This document shows positions 26,801 to 35,510 of a stretch of 50,490 nt of DNA, piece by piece. The notes under the pieces are model-generated. The model did not search any database, had not been told where the DNA came from, and worked only from the letters and a program-made list of their open reading frames with translations. Both the position numbers and the translations under genes were made by a program. Origin of the DNA: an uncultured Pseudomonadota bacterium (GTDB lineage Bacteria > Pseudomonadota > Alphaproteobacteria > RF32 > CAG-239). The stretch lies in contig CABUWG010000008.1 in NCBI GenBank assembly GCA_902495305.1, forward strand, positions 1-50,490, written 5' to 3'. Each line of letters opens with the position of its first letter. Positions within the stretch are counted from its first letter, which is position 1.

Positions 26801-27005
26801 TTTATATATGGTAACCTATTGTAAAACAATATTAATTTTTTATATCGAATCATTTTGACAGATTCGCAAAATTGCAGTATATTTATCTCAGTTTTAAGAA
26901 AAAAATAATTAAAACTCAAAAGTAAGGTGTTCAGAATTTGATGTTTGTTACTTCTACTAATGATTTTCAATATCAAGTTTTGGCGAAAAATATTATATAC
27001 ATATT

Positions 27006-28175
27006 ATGAAAGATTTTATTATGAACGATTACAAGCTCTATAAAAGAAAAAACAAATACTATATAGATTTCATCCATCCTGAAACAGGAAAAAGAATTAG
27101 AGAAAGCCTAAAAACGAGTGATGAAAAGCTAGCTCAAAAATATGCAAATACAAGATATTTTAATGTCCTTCGAGATATAGAATTAGGTATTAGTGTTGAA
27201 GATAAAGATCTATCTAAAATATTTAAAGAATATGTAGCCTCGAAACCAACCCAGTATAACCAAGATACTGTCCAGCGGCATTGGCTTCCATATCTGGAAG
27301 AAAAGAAAATAAAGCTTTCCAAATTAAAACAGGTTGACATAACCAGATACTATCCTTGGCGGCGAGCCAGAAAATATCAAAATAAAGATGTTAAAGACAT
27401 CACGTTAAACCGAGAAAATTGTGCCTTACGCAGCTTTACTAATTTTGCGATGGCAAATGGATATTTGTGTCCTAAAAAGAATTTAAAATTCCAACAATTT
27501 GAAGTGGTCAGTAACCGCCGAGATGAATTTTCCCAAAAGGAAACCGAAGAATTAATAAGAAATGCTAAAATTCGCTATGAAAATACCAAACATAGCATTC
27601 AAAAAGAACAACGGCGTGTTTTGCTAGATTATATACATTTTTTGCAAGTAACGGGAATTCGCTGCGGCACAGCACGAAAGTTAACTTGGGAAAATATGTT
27701 CCTTGATGAAGAAAAGCCCTACTATTCGATTGATGCACTGCAAAACAAAGTCAAGAAGCGTTTAAATTTTCCAATATCAAAAAATTTCGCCAATTGGTTA
27801 AAAAAAATAAAAAATAAGCACCAACAATTTTGCGATCAAAATGGTATTAAGTTTAGCAGTAATATTCATTTATTTAGCTGTCTCTATGTTTATAAATCAA
27901 ATAAAGAAGGAAGACTTGCAGCAGAAATCGTTTCCATTGCAAATTGCAAAACAGCGTGGAAAAATCTTCTTAAAAGTTGCAGCTTTTATGATCCTGAAAC
28001 TTGTTGTAACAATAAGGTGCTTTACAGTTTTCGTCATAAGAAAATTACAGATCTGGTCAAAAAAAGCATTGATTCAACACAAATTGCAAAATATGCCCAA
28101 ACATCTGTGCGGATGATTAATAAGCACTATGATCAGTCAGAAATGTTAGATTTCTATGATGAACTAGCTAGCTAA
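27006..28175 (+). CDS. int: Tyrosine recombinase / site-specific integrase
   Basis: A 389-residue phage-type integrase. It has an N-terminal arm-binding-like part (about 1-65), a SAM-like core-binding domain (about 65-155) and a catalytic domain. Visible active-site residues are R219 (VTGIRCGTAR), R343 and H344 (YSFRHKKIT), and the nucleophile Y375 (INKHYDQ). It is adjacent to attL and most likely integrates and excises this island at tRNA-Val. The start is either 27006 or the ATG at 27021; neither has a strong ribosome site. Confidence 0.93.
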   Translation: MKDFIMNDYKLYKRKNKYYIDFIHPETGKRIRESLKTSDEKLAQKYANTRYFNVLRDIELGISVEDKDLSKIFKEYVASKPTQYNQDTVQRHWLPYLEEKKIKLSKLKQVDITRYYPWRRARKYQNKDVKDITLNRENCALRSFTNFAMANGYLCPKKNLKFQQFEVVSNRRDEFSQKETEELIRNAKIRYENTKHSIQKEQRRVLLDYIHFLQVTGIRCGTARKLTWENMFLDEEKPYYSIDALQNKVKKRLNFPISKNFANWLKKIKNKHQQFCDQNGIKFSSNIHLFSCLYVYKSNKEGRLAAEIVSIANCKTAWKNLLKSCSFYDPETCCNNKVLYSFRHKKITDLVKKSIDSTQIAKYAQTSVRMINKHYDQSEMLDFYDELAS

Positions 28176-28292
28176 AAATTACAACAAATTGATAAATAAA
28201 TTTAGCAGCGGACTTTTAGACGGTGCAAAAATATTCAAGCTATACCGAGAACGGATGGTATTCTTAAATTATTATATAAAAGGAAATTAAAA

Positions 28293-28877
28293 ATGATTGA
28301 TTATTATTTTGATAAAAAGCTTGAAATTAAAGCTCAACAAACGATTCTTAAACAAAACAGCATTAAGTTGATGCGAGAATTGAAAGATATGAAAAAAACA
28401 ACTTATTTTAATGGTAATGAAATTAAATATTCCATTTCAGAAGAAAGAAGACAATGGATTAACACTCTAAAAAATCCAGAAAATCAATTCAACTTAGCTC
28501 TGACATTAAATTTCAACAACACCAATTATTCTAATAAATTGAACCTATCACTGGTTCAAAATAAGTTAAACAATTGGTGGAAATTATATTGTTCCTATCA
28601 TCTAGGCAGAGATGCTTCAAAATACAAAACAATGAGCTATATGGGAACTATTGAACACATCAACAGCAATCTTCACGCCCATCTGGCAATCAAACACATC
28701 AAACGAAATATTAACGATGAGTTTATTTATGATGAAGAGCAACGGATTGACACCCTATGGAAATCAGTCCAACAAGGTGGTTCTGTTTATTTAGAAAATA
28801 TTTTTGATTATAAATGGTATTACTATATCACCAAGGAAGCAGGCTTTTCTGAACGCATCGTTTTTTCTCCAAAATGA
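28293..28877 (+). CDS. Possible HUH rolling-circle replication initiator
   Basis: A 194-residue protein with three segments in the order of rolling-circle Rep proteins: a hydrophobic LALTLNF strand (68-74), an HUH-like pair H128-A-H130 (NLHAHLAIKH), and a Tyr-x-x-Lys motif, Y178 to K181 (YYITKEAGF). This suggests nicking and covalent attachment to DNA. The match is by motif only, and no helicase domain is present. AAGGAA precedes the ATG. It starts the small cluster behind the integrase and may let the excised island replicate. Confidence 0.5.
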   Translation: MIDYYFDKKLEIKAQQTILKQNSIKLMRELKDMKKTTYFNGNEIKYSISEERRQWINTLKNPENQFNLALTLNFNNTNYSNKLNLSLVQNKLNNWWKLYCSYHLGRDASKYKTMSYMGTIEHINSNLHAHLAIKHIKRNINDEFIYDEEQRIDTLWKSVQQGGSVYLENIFDYKWYYYITKEAGFSERIVFSPK

Positions 28878-28909
28878 TAAATATAAATAGCAGCAAGCAA
28901 AGGAATTTT

Positions 28910-29206
28910 ATGAATTTAATCGGAGAAAAAATAAGAACAGACATAAATGATGAAATAAGATTACTTCTAACTATTGCAAATGAACTATATCGAAAAGACA
29001 GAGTAAGCAGCTACCGAAATTTTTGCAAAAAATATTTACAAAAAAACAGCAATTTGCTAAATGTTCTAATCTATAACGATAAGAAACCGAGCATTCCCGT
29101 GCTTTTATCGTTATATTTGAAGCTAAATCAAGAAAAGTTGTTACCATATTGGCAACAAAAATTGTCCTTATGCTTGCTTAATAAAGCAATGAAAGGACAA
29201 AAATGA
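28910..29206 (+). CDS. Hypothetical protein of the island (98 aa)
   Basis: No family recognised. Basic, Leu/Asn/Lys-rich, predicted helical. I prefer the ATG at 28910 (AAAGGA upstream). An in-frame ATG at 28874 overlapping the Rep-like stop by four bases is possible too. It ends in an ATGA overlap with the next gene, so the three genes form one operon. Confidence 0.6.
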   Translation: MNLIGEKIRTDINDEIRLLLTIANELYRKDRVSSYRNFCKKYLQKNSNLLNVLIYNDKKPSIPVLLSLYLKLNQEKLLPYWQQKLSLCLLNKAMKGQK

Positions 29207-29679
29207 CCATATATAAAAGAAATTACGAATTGGAAAAATTTACAAATACTTTTCTTCCTCTTGATAAACAATTTAATTTCGATTGTTTCCATCGAGATTT
29301 TATGATGATGCATTCCGATATTTTTAAGCTGACCTTTAAGGATGCTCTACTCTATAAAGTAAAAGAAGCTATTTTATCGCTATTAGAGGGGTGGAATCTT
29401 ATTCATCCTAATAATCTATTAGGTGTTGTCGGGGTAATGTATTATGAGCAAGACAGTAAAAATGTAGTTTTAGAGTTGTATTTTTATGTTTACAACGAAG
29501 ATGGAATTTATGCTGCAATTGAACCATATAATTTTATTAGCTCTATCGGAATAGAATATGATTATACTTTTGAACAATTTCACTATCAAAATCCCAAAAA
29601 TTATCTCTATCAAAAAATGATTGGAAATGCTTTCATTATTTGTAACATAAAAAAACTATTTCTACACCCAAAGCCATAG
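29203..29679 (+). CDS. Hypothetical protein of the island (158 aa)
   Basis: No family recognised. Rich in aromatic residues (Phe, Tyr), with alternating hydrophobic stretches; probably a compact soluble alpha/beta protein. Overlaps the previous gene by ATGA and ends six bases from the convergent serine recombinase gene. Confidence 0.65.
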   Translation: MTIYKRNYELEKFTNTFLPLDKQFNFDCFHRDFMMMHSDIFKLTFKDALLYKVKEAILSLLEGWNLIHPNNLLGVVGVMYYEQDSKNVVLELYFYVYNEDGIYAAIEPYNFISSIGIEYDYTFEQFHYQNPKNYLYQKMIGNAFIICNIKKLFLHPKP

Positions 29680-29685
29680 CGAAAA

Positions 29686-30291
29686 CTATGGCTCTTTATT
29701 TAGATGATTTTTGATAAAATGATAAAGACTGATACGATTTACGCCATATATTTTGGAAATTTTAGCTTTTGAAACACCTTGGACAAGTAATTCCTTAATT
29801 TCTTTTTCCTTGCCGGCTAATTTTAGATTTTTATTTTTACTACCTTGTGGTCTTCCTAGTTTCACACCAGAATTTTTTAATCTGGCGAGTGTTTCTTTGG
29901 TTCTGGCGGAAATTAATGATTTTTCAATTGATGCTGAAATAGAAAAAGCAAAAGCCAATATTTGAGAGTTTAGGTCATCTCCAAGCTTGTATTTTTCCTT
30001 TGTTGTCCAGACTTGGCAACCCTTGTTAAGGCATTCGTAAAGGATGCCCATAATTTCAAAGCTTTTACGCCCAATTCTGGAAAGCTCGGTGGTTATTAGA
30101 ATATCATCTTTGCTTAATTTTTTAAGCAAAGAATTGAATTTTCGCTTTTTTAAGTCTTTTCCTGAACTGATTGTTTCTTCAATCCATTCATCAATTTTTA
30201 AGCCATTTTTCTCAGCAAATTGTTCAATTTCATAATGTTGATTAGCTTCGTTTTGAATTTGTGAGCTAACTCTTACATATGCATATATCAT
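29686..30291 (-). CDS. Serine recombinase (resolvase/invertase family)
   Basis: A 201-residue small serine recombinase. The catalytic Ser is S9 in YVRVSSQ, and TTELSRIGRK and the dimer-helix region are typical. The C-terminal helix-turn-helix is VSKAKISKIYGVNRISLYHFI. The size suits DNA invertases and resolvases, including the Mpi/Pin types. I looked for a flanking invertible segment and found none that convinces. It faces away from the operon that starts at 30536. Confidence 0.88.
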   Translation of the reverse strand: MIYAYVRVSSQIQNEANQHYEIEQFAEKNGLKIDEWIEETISSGKDLKKRKFNSLLKKLSKDDILITTELSRIGRKSFEIMGILYECLNKGCQVWTTKEKYKLGDDLNSQILAFAFSISASIEKSLISARTKETLARLKNSGVKLGRPQGSKNKNLKLAGKEKEIKELLVQGVSKAKISKIYGVNRISLYHFIKNHLNKEP

Positions 30292-30441
30292 CTCTAATCC
30301 TTTTTCTTTTATTTATCGGAATTAGAGTTGAAAAATATGCTAATATGTTGAAAATTAATGAACTTTTTATTTTAACATATCTTTTTAATAAAAAAATGCA
30401 AGTAAAAAATATTAATGTATAACTAATCCCTTGAACCACTT

Positions 30442-30469
30442 GGATTACAACAGGATTAGGGGTGGATTA
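30442..30469 (+). repeat. Three GGATTA iterons at 11-bp spacing
   Basis: GGATTA occurs at 30442, 30453 and 30464, exactly one helical turn apart, with an inverted TAATCC at 30424. It lies between the divergent serine recombinase gene and the zinc-ribbon gene, so a protein-binding site for regulation or recombination is plausible. Confidence 0.45.
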
Positions 30470-30535
30470 CTGCTGATGGCAATAAATGAATAATTTAATG
30501 TTCTTTAAATTATTCAGAAAAGGATTGAAAATATA

Positions 30536-30985
30536 ATGTTGAGGTCTTGTCCTTGTTGTAAAAGAAAAATTTCAGATACAGCAAAAACTTGTCCGTGGTG
30601 TGGATGTGACATACAAAATGAACTTTATCAGCAGGCAACGTTTTTGATTTGGGCAATTAAATGGTTTGCCATTCCATTTATCATATTTGTATTTTTTTGT
30701 GCATTATTGGGGGGAGAAAATGCTAGTGGGTGGATATGGATAATTGCTCAAATAGGATGGATAATTTTTCTAAAAAGCGATGTGTTGGAAAAGTATCTAA
30801 CTAATGATGAAAATAGTGAAAAACAAAATTCTGAAATATTAGAAGAAATTCAAGATGAGGCAGATAATACAGAGTTGGAAGATACTGTTCATAGCACATC
30901 CCCTGCATCTTCGAAAAATCATAATTCAACAACTAAATCGCAAAATACTGTTAAAAAACAGCGAGGACGAAAAATCGAAATATAA
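30536..30985 (+). CDS. Zinc-ribbon membrane protein
   Basis: A 149-residue protein. The N-terminal zinc ribbon has CPCC (5-8) and CPWCGC (19-24). Two hydrophobic helices follow (about 37-60 and 65-80), then a long acidic, Ser/Asn-rich tail ending in basic KKQRGRKIEI. It opens the plus-strand operon that carries the DUF1257 and AAA+ genes. Function unknown. Confidence 0.7.
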   Translation: MLRSCPCCKRKISDTAKTCPWCGCDIQNELYQQATFLIWAIKWFAIPFIIFVFFCALLGGENASGWIWIIAQIGWIIFLKSDVLEKYLTNDENSEKQNSEILEEIQDEADNTELEDTVHSTSPASSKNHNSTTKSQNTVKKQRGRKIEI

Positions 30986-31019
30986 GGTATAGCTGTAAAA
31001 TTGTTTTGGGAGAAATCTT

Positions 31020-31274
31020 ATGGGAAAATATATTTGGGCATTTATTTTAATCTTTTCTTCTATTAATCCAGCCAAAGCTGATTGTTGGGCAATCAGCAAT
31101 AATGATGCTCAAAAAATGTGTTTGGCAAAAACTAAAAATGACACATCCTATTGTTGGCAAATTAAAGATAATGATGAACAAAAATATTGCTTAGCAATCA
31201 TAAAAAAAGAAAAGTCACACTGTTGGCAGATTAAAGGAAAAGATAAACAGCAAGAATGTTTGGCTATGTTTTAG
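31020..31274 (+). CDS. Exported Cys-Trp repeat protein
   Basis: An 84-residue precursor with a signal peptide (cleavage near NPAKA-DCW, about residue 20). Three tandem repeats of about 22-23 residues follow: CWAISNNDAQKMCLA, CWQIKDNDEQKYCLA and CWQIKGKDKQQECLA. Each has two Cys 13 residues apart, which could form a disulphide hairpin. I know similar C-x-x-I-x-D repeats only as uncharacterised exported proteins. GGGAGA lies six bases before the ATG. Confidence 0.7.
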   Translation: MGKYIWAFILIFSSINPAKADCWAISNNDAQKMCLAKTKNDTSYCWQIKDNDEQKYCLAIIKKEKSHCWQIKGKDKQQECLAMF

Positions 31275-31356
31275 AAAGTAATTTTATGAATAAAACAGGC
31301 AAAAACATAAATGCAGGATATTAGAAATACAATCATAATTAGCCAGTAGAAGATAA

Positions 31357-31980
31357 ATGTCTCATTGCACGAATTTTAAGTTTCAATATACAGATAGAAA
31401 ATTAATTACCCAAGCTTTTAGTAATTTAGGGTTAACCTATAAAGACAGTGTCGTTTATTCCTTTGCTTCCGCATATACCAAATCATTGGGGATAGCATCA
31501 GAAAAAAGACCTGCCATAATTGCCGAAAGCAATGGGTTTAATTATTTTATGGAAGATTTTGGCAATCATTATGAGTTAAGTATTGAAAAGCACACAATGT
31601 CTTCTTCGGAAAGTCGTATTGTCAAACGAATGGGAGAAGAGTTTCAGAAGCAATATGTAAAATGTGCTGTCCAGCAGATTATGCAACAATTGGAACAAAA
31701 CGGATATAACAGCCTGCTAGAAGAAAATTCAGATAGTTTTGAGATAAAATTTGGTTTGATGTATGAAAAAAGTTTGCTTGTTAAACTGCAAAATGGGCGT
31801 GTTATTGAAAGCGTGAGCGGAGTTAAAGGAGAAGCCTGCCAGTCTTTAACCGAAGCATTAGAAAATATGCTTTCATCAGCTGATGTTGAGCTGAATACCG
31901 AATGGACGGAAGAATATTTTAAAGATTCCCAAGATGAAGCACTTAAAATATACTGTATTGATGGTTTTAAGGATAGCTAA
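31357..31980 (+). CDS. DUF1257 (Ycf35-like) and DUF2997-like fusion protein
   Basis: A 207-residue protein. The N-terminal part (about 1-130) begins MSHCTNFKFQYTDRKLITQAFSNLGL and has the layout of DUF1257, the family of chloroplast/cyanobacterial Ycf35. The C-terminal part (about 140-200: LLVKLQNGRVIESVSGVKGEACQ, then a helix) resembles DUF2997, normally a separate small protein. Function is not known for either. DUF1257 genes are often found near Ycf46-like AAA+ ATPases, as here, so they probably work together. Confidence 0.65.
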   Translation: MSHCTNFKFQYTDRKLITQAFSNLGLTYKDSVVYSFASAYTKSLGIASEKRPAIIAESNGFNYFMEDFGNHYELSIEKHTMSSSESRIVKRMGEEFQKQYVKCAVQQIMQQLEQNGYNSLLEENSDSFEIKFGLMYEKSLLVKLQNGRVIESVSGVKGEACQSLTEALENMLSSADVELNTEWTEEYFKDSQDEALKIYCIDGFKDS

Positions 31981-31982
31981 AT

Positions 31983-32687
31983 ATGAAAAATGAAGCGATA
32001 AATGAGACCAGTATTAAATCTCAACGTAATTTAAACAAACTCTATAAATATGAAAAAATATGTGGATGCGGAATTTTATTAGGGGCTTTTGTTGCAATTA
32101 TTGGCAGCGAGCTAATTGGAGATGTTCAAAATTCTTTTGCCCAGTTTTGTTCTACTCTTTTTATTCTGATATTGAACGGAGGTTTTATTGTATTTTGCCT
32201 GACATTTGCAGCACATTTCGTTTTATTGGGTTTGGGATATAATGAACAGATATTTATATTCAGACCACAAGAATGTTTGCTAAAAAGCAGTATTTTGTAT
32301 GGAAATCAAATTATTAAATATACTCAATTTTTATCAGTATATCTGGATGCCGGAAAACAAATTAAATTTGTGACTGAAAATCGGGTAGTTATTGGTAAAT
32401 TTTCTTTATCTGCTTTTTCCAATAATGAAATTGAAAGAATTTTATTAGAATTCAGAAAACGTTCTAAGAAAATTCAGATAGCCCTTAAATTAAGAAAAGA
32501 TTATACGATTACACCTGATATAAAGATAGAAAAGGTAAAACCAGCTAAACCTTCAATACCTCAGCCTGAAAATCCATCTCCACACCGTAAAAGGAAGATT
32601 ATTTCTGCAAATGATGTGCCATCTAAACCACAAAATTCAGATGATAATATTTCACGACTCAAACCAAAGAGAAGGTTAGAACTATGA
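31983..32687 (+). CDS. Membrane protein of unknown function
   Basis: A 234-residue protein with two hydrophobic helices (about 28-47 and 56-85). A predicted beta-rich domain follows (about 90-150, FIFRPQECLLKSSILYGNQIIKY). The disordered basic tail is rich in Pro, Lys and Arg (about 180-234). AAGGA precedes the ATG. It overlaps the radical SAM gene by ATGA and may anchor the operon's products at the inner membrane. Confidence 0.7.
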   Translation: MKNEAINETSIKSQRNLNKLYKYEKICGCGILLGAFVAIIGSELIGDVQNSFAQFCSTLFILILNGGFIVFCLTFAAHFVLLGLGYNEQIFIFRPQECLLKSSILYGNQIIKYTQFLSVYLDAGKQIKFVTENRVVIGKFSLSAFSNNEIERILLEFRKRSKKIQIALKLRKDYTITPDIKIEKVKPAKPSIPQPENPSPHRKRKIISANDVPSKPQNSDDNISRLKPKRRLEL

Positions 32688-33238
32688 CCGAGACTATCCG
32701 CCTTCATCACATAATGGAATGTTCTACGGTCAATGGACCTGATAATCGTTTTGTTATCTGGACGCAAGGTTGCCCGTTTCATTGTGATGGCTGCTTTAAT
32801 CAGCCGACACATAGCCCAACAGGTGGTTTTAATATGGATATTACACAACTGGCAGAACAAATCAATAAAACCCAAGACATTCGTGGAATTACCCTAACAG
32901 GCGGTGAACCTCTGTTACAGATAAAGCAAATCAGTTTGCTGCTAAATCTTATTCGCAAGGATTTGGATGTTTTGTTATTTTCAGGTTACACCTTGGAAGA
33001 AATCAAAGCAGATACAGTAAAAAAACAGCTTTTATACCAAATTGATGCGGCATTATTTGGCCGATACAACAAAAATCTTCCTCATCCTTTTTATGGTAAA
33101 AAGTTAGTTCTTAATGGTAATCGGATAAAGAAAGAGGAATTAAAGCCTTGGCTGAATGCCGAAATAGTCATTGACGGCAACAACGTTCAAATAACAGGTT
33201 TATACAAACAATCGGAGAAAACAAATGAAGTTTGTTGA
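32684..33238 (+). CDS. Single-cluster radical SAM protein (NrdG-like fold)
   Basis: A 184-residue radical SAM protein with C30, C34 and C37 in GCPFHCDGCFN, which bind one 4Fe-4S cluster, and TGGEP for SAM. The architecture is that of NrdG-type activases and the loosely named 4Fe-4S single-cluster proteins. No anaerobic ribonucleotide reductase is nearby, so its partner is more likely in the DUF1257/AAA+ operon. It is coupled by overlap to both neighbours (4 bases before, 14 after). Confidence 0.85.
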   Translation: MTETIRLHHIMECSTVNGPDNRFVIWTQGCPFHCDGCFNQPTHSPTGGFNMDITQLAEQINKTQDIRGITLTGGEPLLQIKQISLLLNLIRKDLDVLLFSGYTLEEIKADTVKKQLLYQIDAALFGRYNKNLPHPFYGKKLVLNGNRIKKEELKPWLNAEIVIDGNNVQITGLYKQSEKTNEVC

Positions 33239-34826
33239 TGAATTGCAAAATTACTTAAAAGCCAGATATCCGTTGATTTTGATTAAATCAACCGAGGAAG
33301 ACCGTCTGACAATGGATTTGAAATTGGTCGCCAAAACGCTGGGACACGATTTAATCACTTGGAGCATTGCTTCTGGGCTAAAATCAGATAATAAACAGTT
33401 TGATATTGGCACAGTTGAACCTAAAAAAGCGATTGATACTTGTGAAAGCATTGCCAAGACCGATAAACCGACAATTTTTGTATTCTATGACATTGTTCCC
33501 GTTATTTCATCTCCGCAGACAGGAGCAATTTATCAACGGAGATTAAAGGAATTTGCCTTAAATATCCGAACCAATGGTTATCGCTGCAACTGCATTTTAG
33601 TGTCCTCAAAATCTGAAATAGACGGCAGTATCAATTCAGAAATCACTGTTCTGGACTATCCTTTGCCCAACAGACAAGAGGTGAGCGAGCAAATTTCTAA
33701 ATTCATTAACCAATACAAAGGAATGAAAGAGGTTTCTGTTGATACATCCACTGAAACCTTGTCCGCCTTAACCAGTGCTTCTTTGGGTTTAACTTATGCC
33801 GAAATAGAGAATTGCTTGGCAAGAGCTTTGGTGGAAGACCATAAGCTTGATATTAATGACATCAAAAGCATTGTTAATGAAAAGAAGCAGATTATCCGCA
33901 AGAGTGGGATTCTGGAATATGTAGAAAATAAACTATCTTTGGAAGATGTCGGAGGTTTGACTGTCTTAAAGAGATGGTTGGAATTGAGAGGTAAAACCTT
34001 TTCGGAAGATGCCAAAGCCTTTGGCTTAAACCCGCCCAAAGGTGTTTTGCTGGTTGGTATTCCTGGTTGCGGTAAGTCATTAACAGCCAAATGTATTGCC
34101 AGTGCGTGGAGTATGCCGTTGTTAAAATTGGATATGGGAAAGATATTCGGCAAATATGTTGGTGATTCAGAAGCCAATATCAGACAAGCCTTAAAAACTG
34201 CCGAGGCCATTGCTCCGTGTGTGCTTTGGATTGATGAGATAGAGAAAGGTTTATCGGGCGGCGGAAGTGATGGCGGAACATCTTCAAGGGTATTCGGCAA
34301 CATTCTGACTTGGATGCAGGATAAAACATCTCCCGTTTTTACCTTTGCCACAGCTAATAATATCAGGAATCTGCCGCCAGAATTGCTCCGCAAAGGACGA
34401 TTTGACGAGATTTTCTTTGTGGATTTGCCAGATTTTGAAGAGAGAAAGAAAATTTTAGAAATCCACATCGGCAAATCAGGAAGAGACCTTGAAAACTTTG
34501 ATTTGGATAAATTAGCCACGATGTCTGGCGAAGACAATTACGGAGCCAATGTCAGATTGGCTGGTGCGGAAATTGAAGCTTGGGTAAAAGATGCCTTGAT
34601 GGAGGCCTATGCCCGTAAAACCAATGGAGAAGGCGGAGCAGACTTATCAATGCAGGATTTTGAAACAGTTATTAAGAGAATGATACCGATGGCCAAAATG
34701 CGGCAGGAAGATTTTAAGGATTTGCGAGATTGGGCAAATGAAAACGCTGTCAGTGCTTCCGTTTCCAGTGCAGCCACCAGCAATTCAAGCGATTCTCTGG
34801 GCGGCAGAAGGATTGACTTGATATAA
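33225..34826 (+). CDS. Ycf46-like AAA+ ATPase
   Basis: A 533-residue ATPase. The N-terminal part (about 1-235) resembles the Ycf46 N-domain. The AAA+ module (about 240-500) shows GIPGCGKS (278-285, Walker A), VLWIDEIE (333-340, Walker B), TFATANNI (sensor 1) and LLRKGRFDEIFF with the Arg-finger region. The C-terminus (about 500-533) is Ser/Ala-rich. Ycf46-like ATPases are linked to CO2 use in cyanobacteria but lack a defined biochemical role. It likely remodels a target together with the DUF1257 and radical SAM proteins. GGAG lies seven bases before the ATG. Confidence 0.85.
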   Translation: MKFVDELQNYLKARYPLILIKSTEEDRLTMDLKLVAKTLGHDLITWSIASGLKSDNKQFDIGTVEPKKAIDTCESIAKTDKPTIFVFYDIVPVISSPQTGAIYQRRLKEFALNIRTNGYRCNCILVSSKSEIDGSINSEITVLDYPLPNRQEVSEQISKFINQYKGMKEVSVDTSTETLSALTSASLGLTYAEIENCLARALVEDHKLDINDIKSIVNEKKQIIRKSGILEYVENKLSLEDVGGLTVLKRWLELRGKTFSEDAKAFGLNPPKGVLLVGIPGCGKSLTAKCIASAWSMPLLKLDMGKIFGKYVGDSEANIRQALKTAEAIAPCVLWIDEIEKGLSGGGSDGGTSSRVFGNILTWMQDKTSPVFTFATANNIRNLPPELLRKGRFDEIFFVDLPDFEERKKILEIHIGKSGRDLENFDLDKLATMSGEDNYGANVRLAGAEIEAWVKDALMEAYARKTNGEGGADLSMQDFETVIKRMIPMAKMRQEDFKDLRDWANENAVSASVSSAATSNSSDSLGGRRIDLI

Positions 34827-34838
34827 GGAGAAAAACTA

Positions 34839-35507
34839 ATGAAAAAGGTTTTAATGATGATTTCTTTAATTTTGATGGGATGTGTTCATCAAAATATCGC
34901 CGATAACAAATCTTTTGCTGAAAATTGTAATATGGAAACAAGTATCTGTAAGAGAAATTATAGTGTATTAGCAGAAGAAATTAAGAAATTTAATGCTGCT
35001 GGCGGGGCTTTTATTCTGGTAAATCTTAAAAATAATAAAGTTTTGAACTCTGCATCAATCAGTAATTTGGAAAATTTTAATTATAATGTAGATTATTCTT
35101 ATGCTCCTAAAAATATAATGAAACTCCTGAAAAAGGATAAATCAGCCACCACACAGCTGTTTATTCAAGATTATGTCTCTTTCATCAAATCAGCAAATAA
35201 GAAAGAATTGGAAAAATTAAGAAATAATGTTACCAAAGGAACAGCCCGTAAGGTAAACATTGAAGGCATTAACATCTACGGTCTGACCGCTACGGATTAT
35301 GAATTAGATAATCCAGATGAAGTTATCACAACATTCCTTGGACATTTCAGCTATCAAGGACAAGAATATGCCCTAATTACTCTGTTAGATGCCCCAAAAG
35401 GGATAAAATCCACTTATAACTTTAACAGTTCTGGCTGGAATGCTACGGAATTGGCCAGAAAAATCGTTGAATCTGTTGTGTTAAATGCTAATTTGGCAAA
35501 ACGATAA
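34839..35507 (+). CDS. Lipoprotein resembling an inactive penicillin-binding protein
   Basis: A 222-residue lipoprotein with lipobox LMGC (Cys15). The mature part resembles a much shortened PBP transpeptidase: GGAFILVNLKNNKVLNSASIS is like the GAxVxLDxxTGxVLAMxS segment, and TTFLGHFSYQGQEYALITLLDAPKG and GWNATELARKIV are like the C-terminal part. The catalytic SxxK position reads N92-I-M-K95 and the KTG position reads LTA (149-151), so it should not bind beta-lactams. AAGGAG precedes the ATG. It is the last gene of the operon, 12 bases after the AAA+ gene. Confidence 0.6.
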   Translation: MKKVLMMISLILMGCVHQNIADNKSFAENCNMETSICKRNYSVLAEEIKKFNAAGGAFILVNLKNNKVLNSASISNLENFNYNVDYSYAPKNIMKLLKKDKSATTQLFIQDYVSFIKSANKKELEKLRNNVTKGTARKVNIEGINIYGLTATDYELDNPDEVITTFLGHFSYQGQEYALITLLDAPKGIKSTYNFNSSGWNATELARKIVESVVLNANLAKR

Positions 35508-35510
35508 AAG

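Noticed and set aside
26755..26976. Small minus-strand frame between attL and the integrase (possible excisionase)
   Set aside because: No helix-turn-helix pattern or SD; the frame looks like chance in AT-rich DNA and covers the arm-site cluster.
30292..30535. Invertible promoter controlled by the serine recombinase
   Set aside because: The only inverted match at the two ends (AAAAGGATT) is the ribosome site of the two divergent genes. No true recombination repeats were found.
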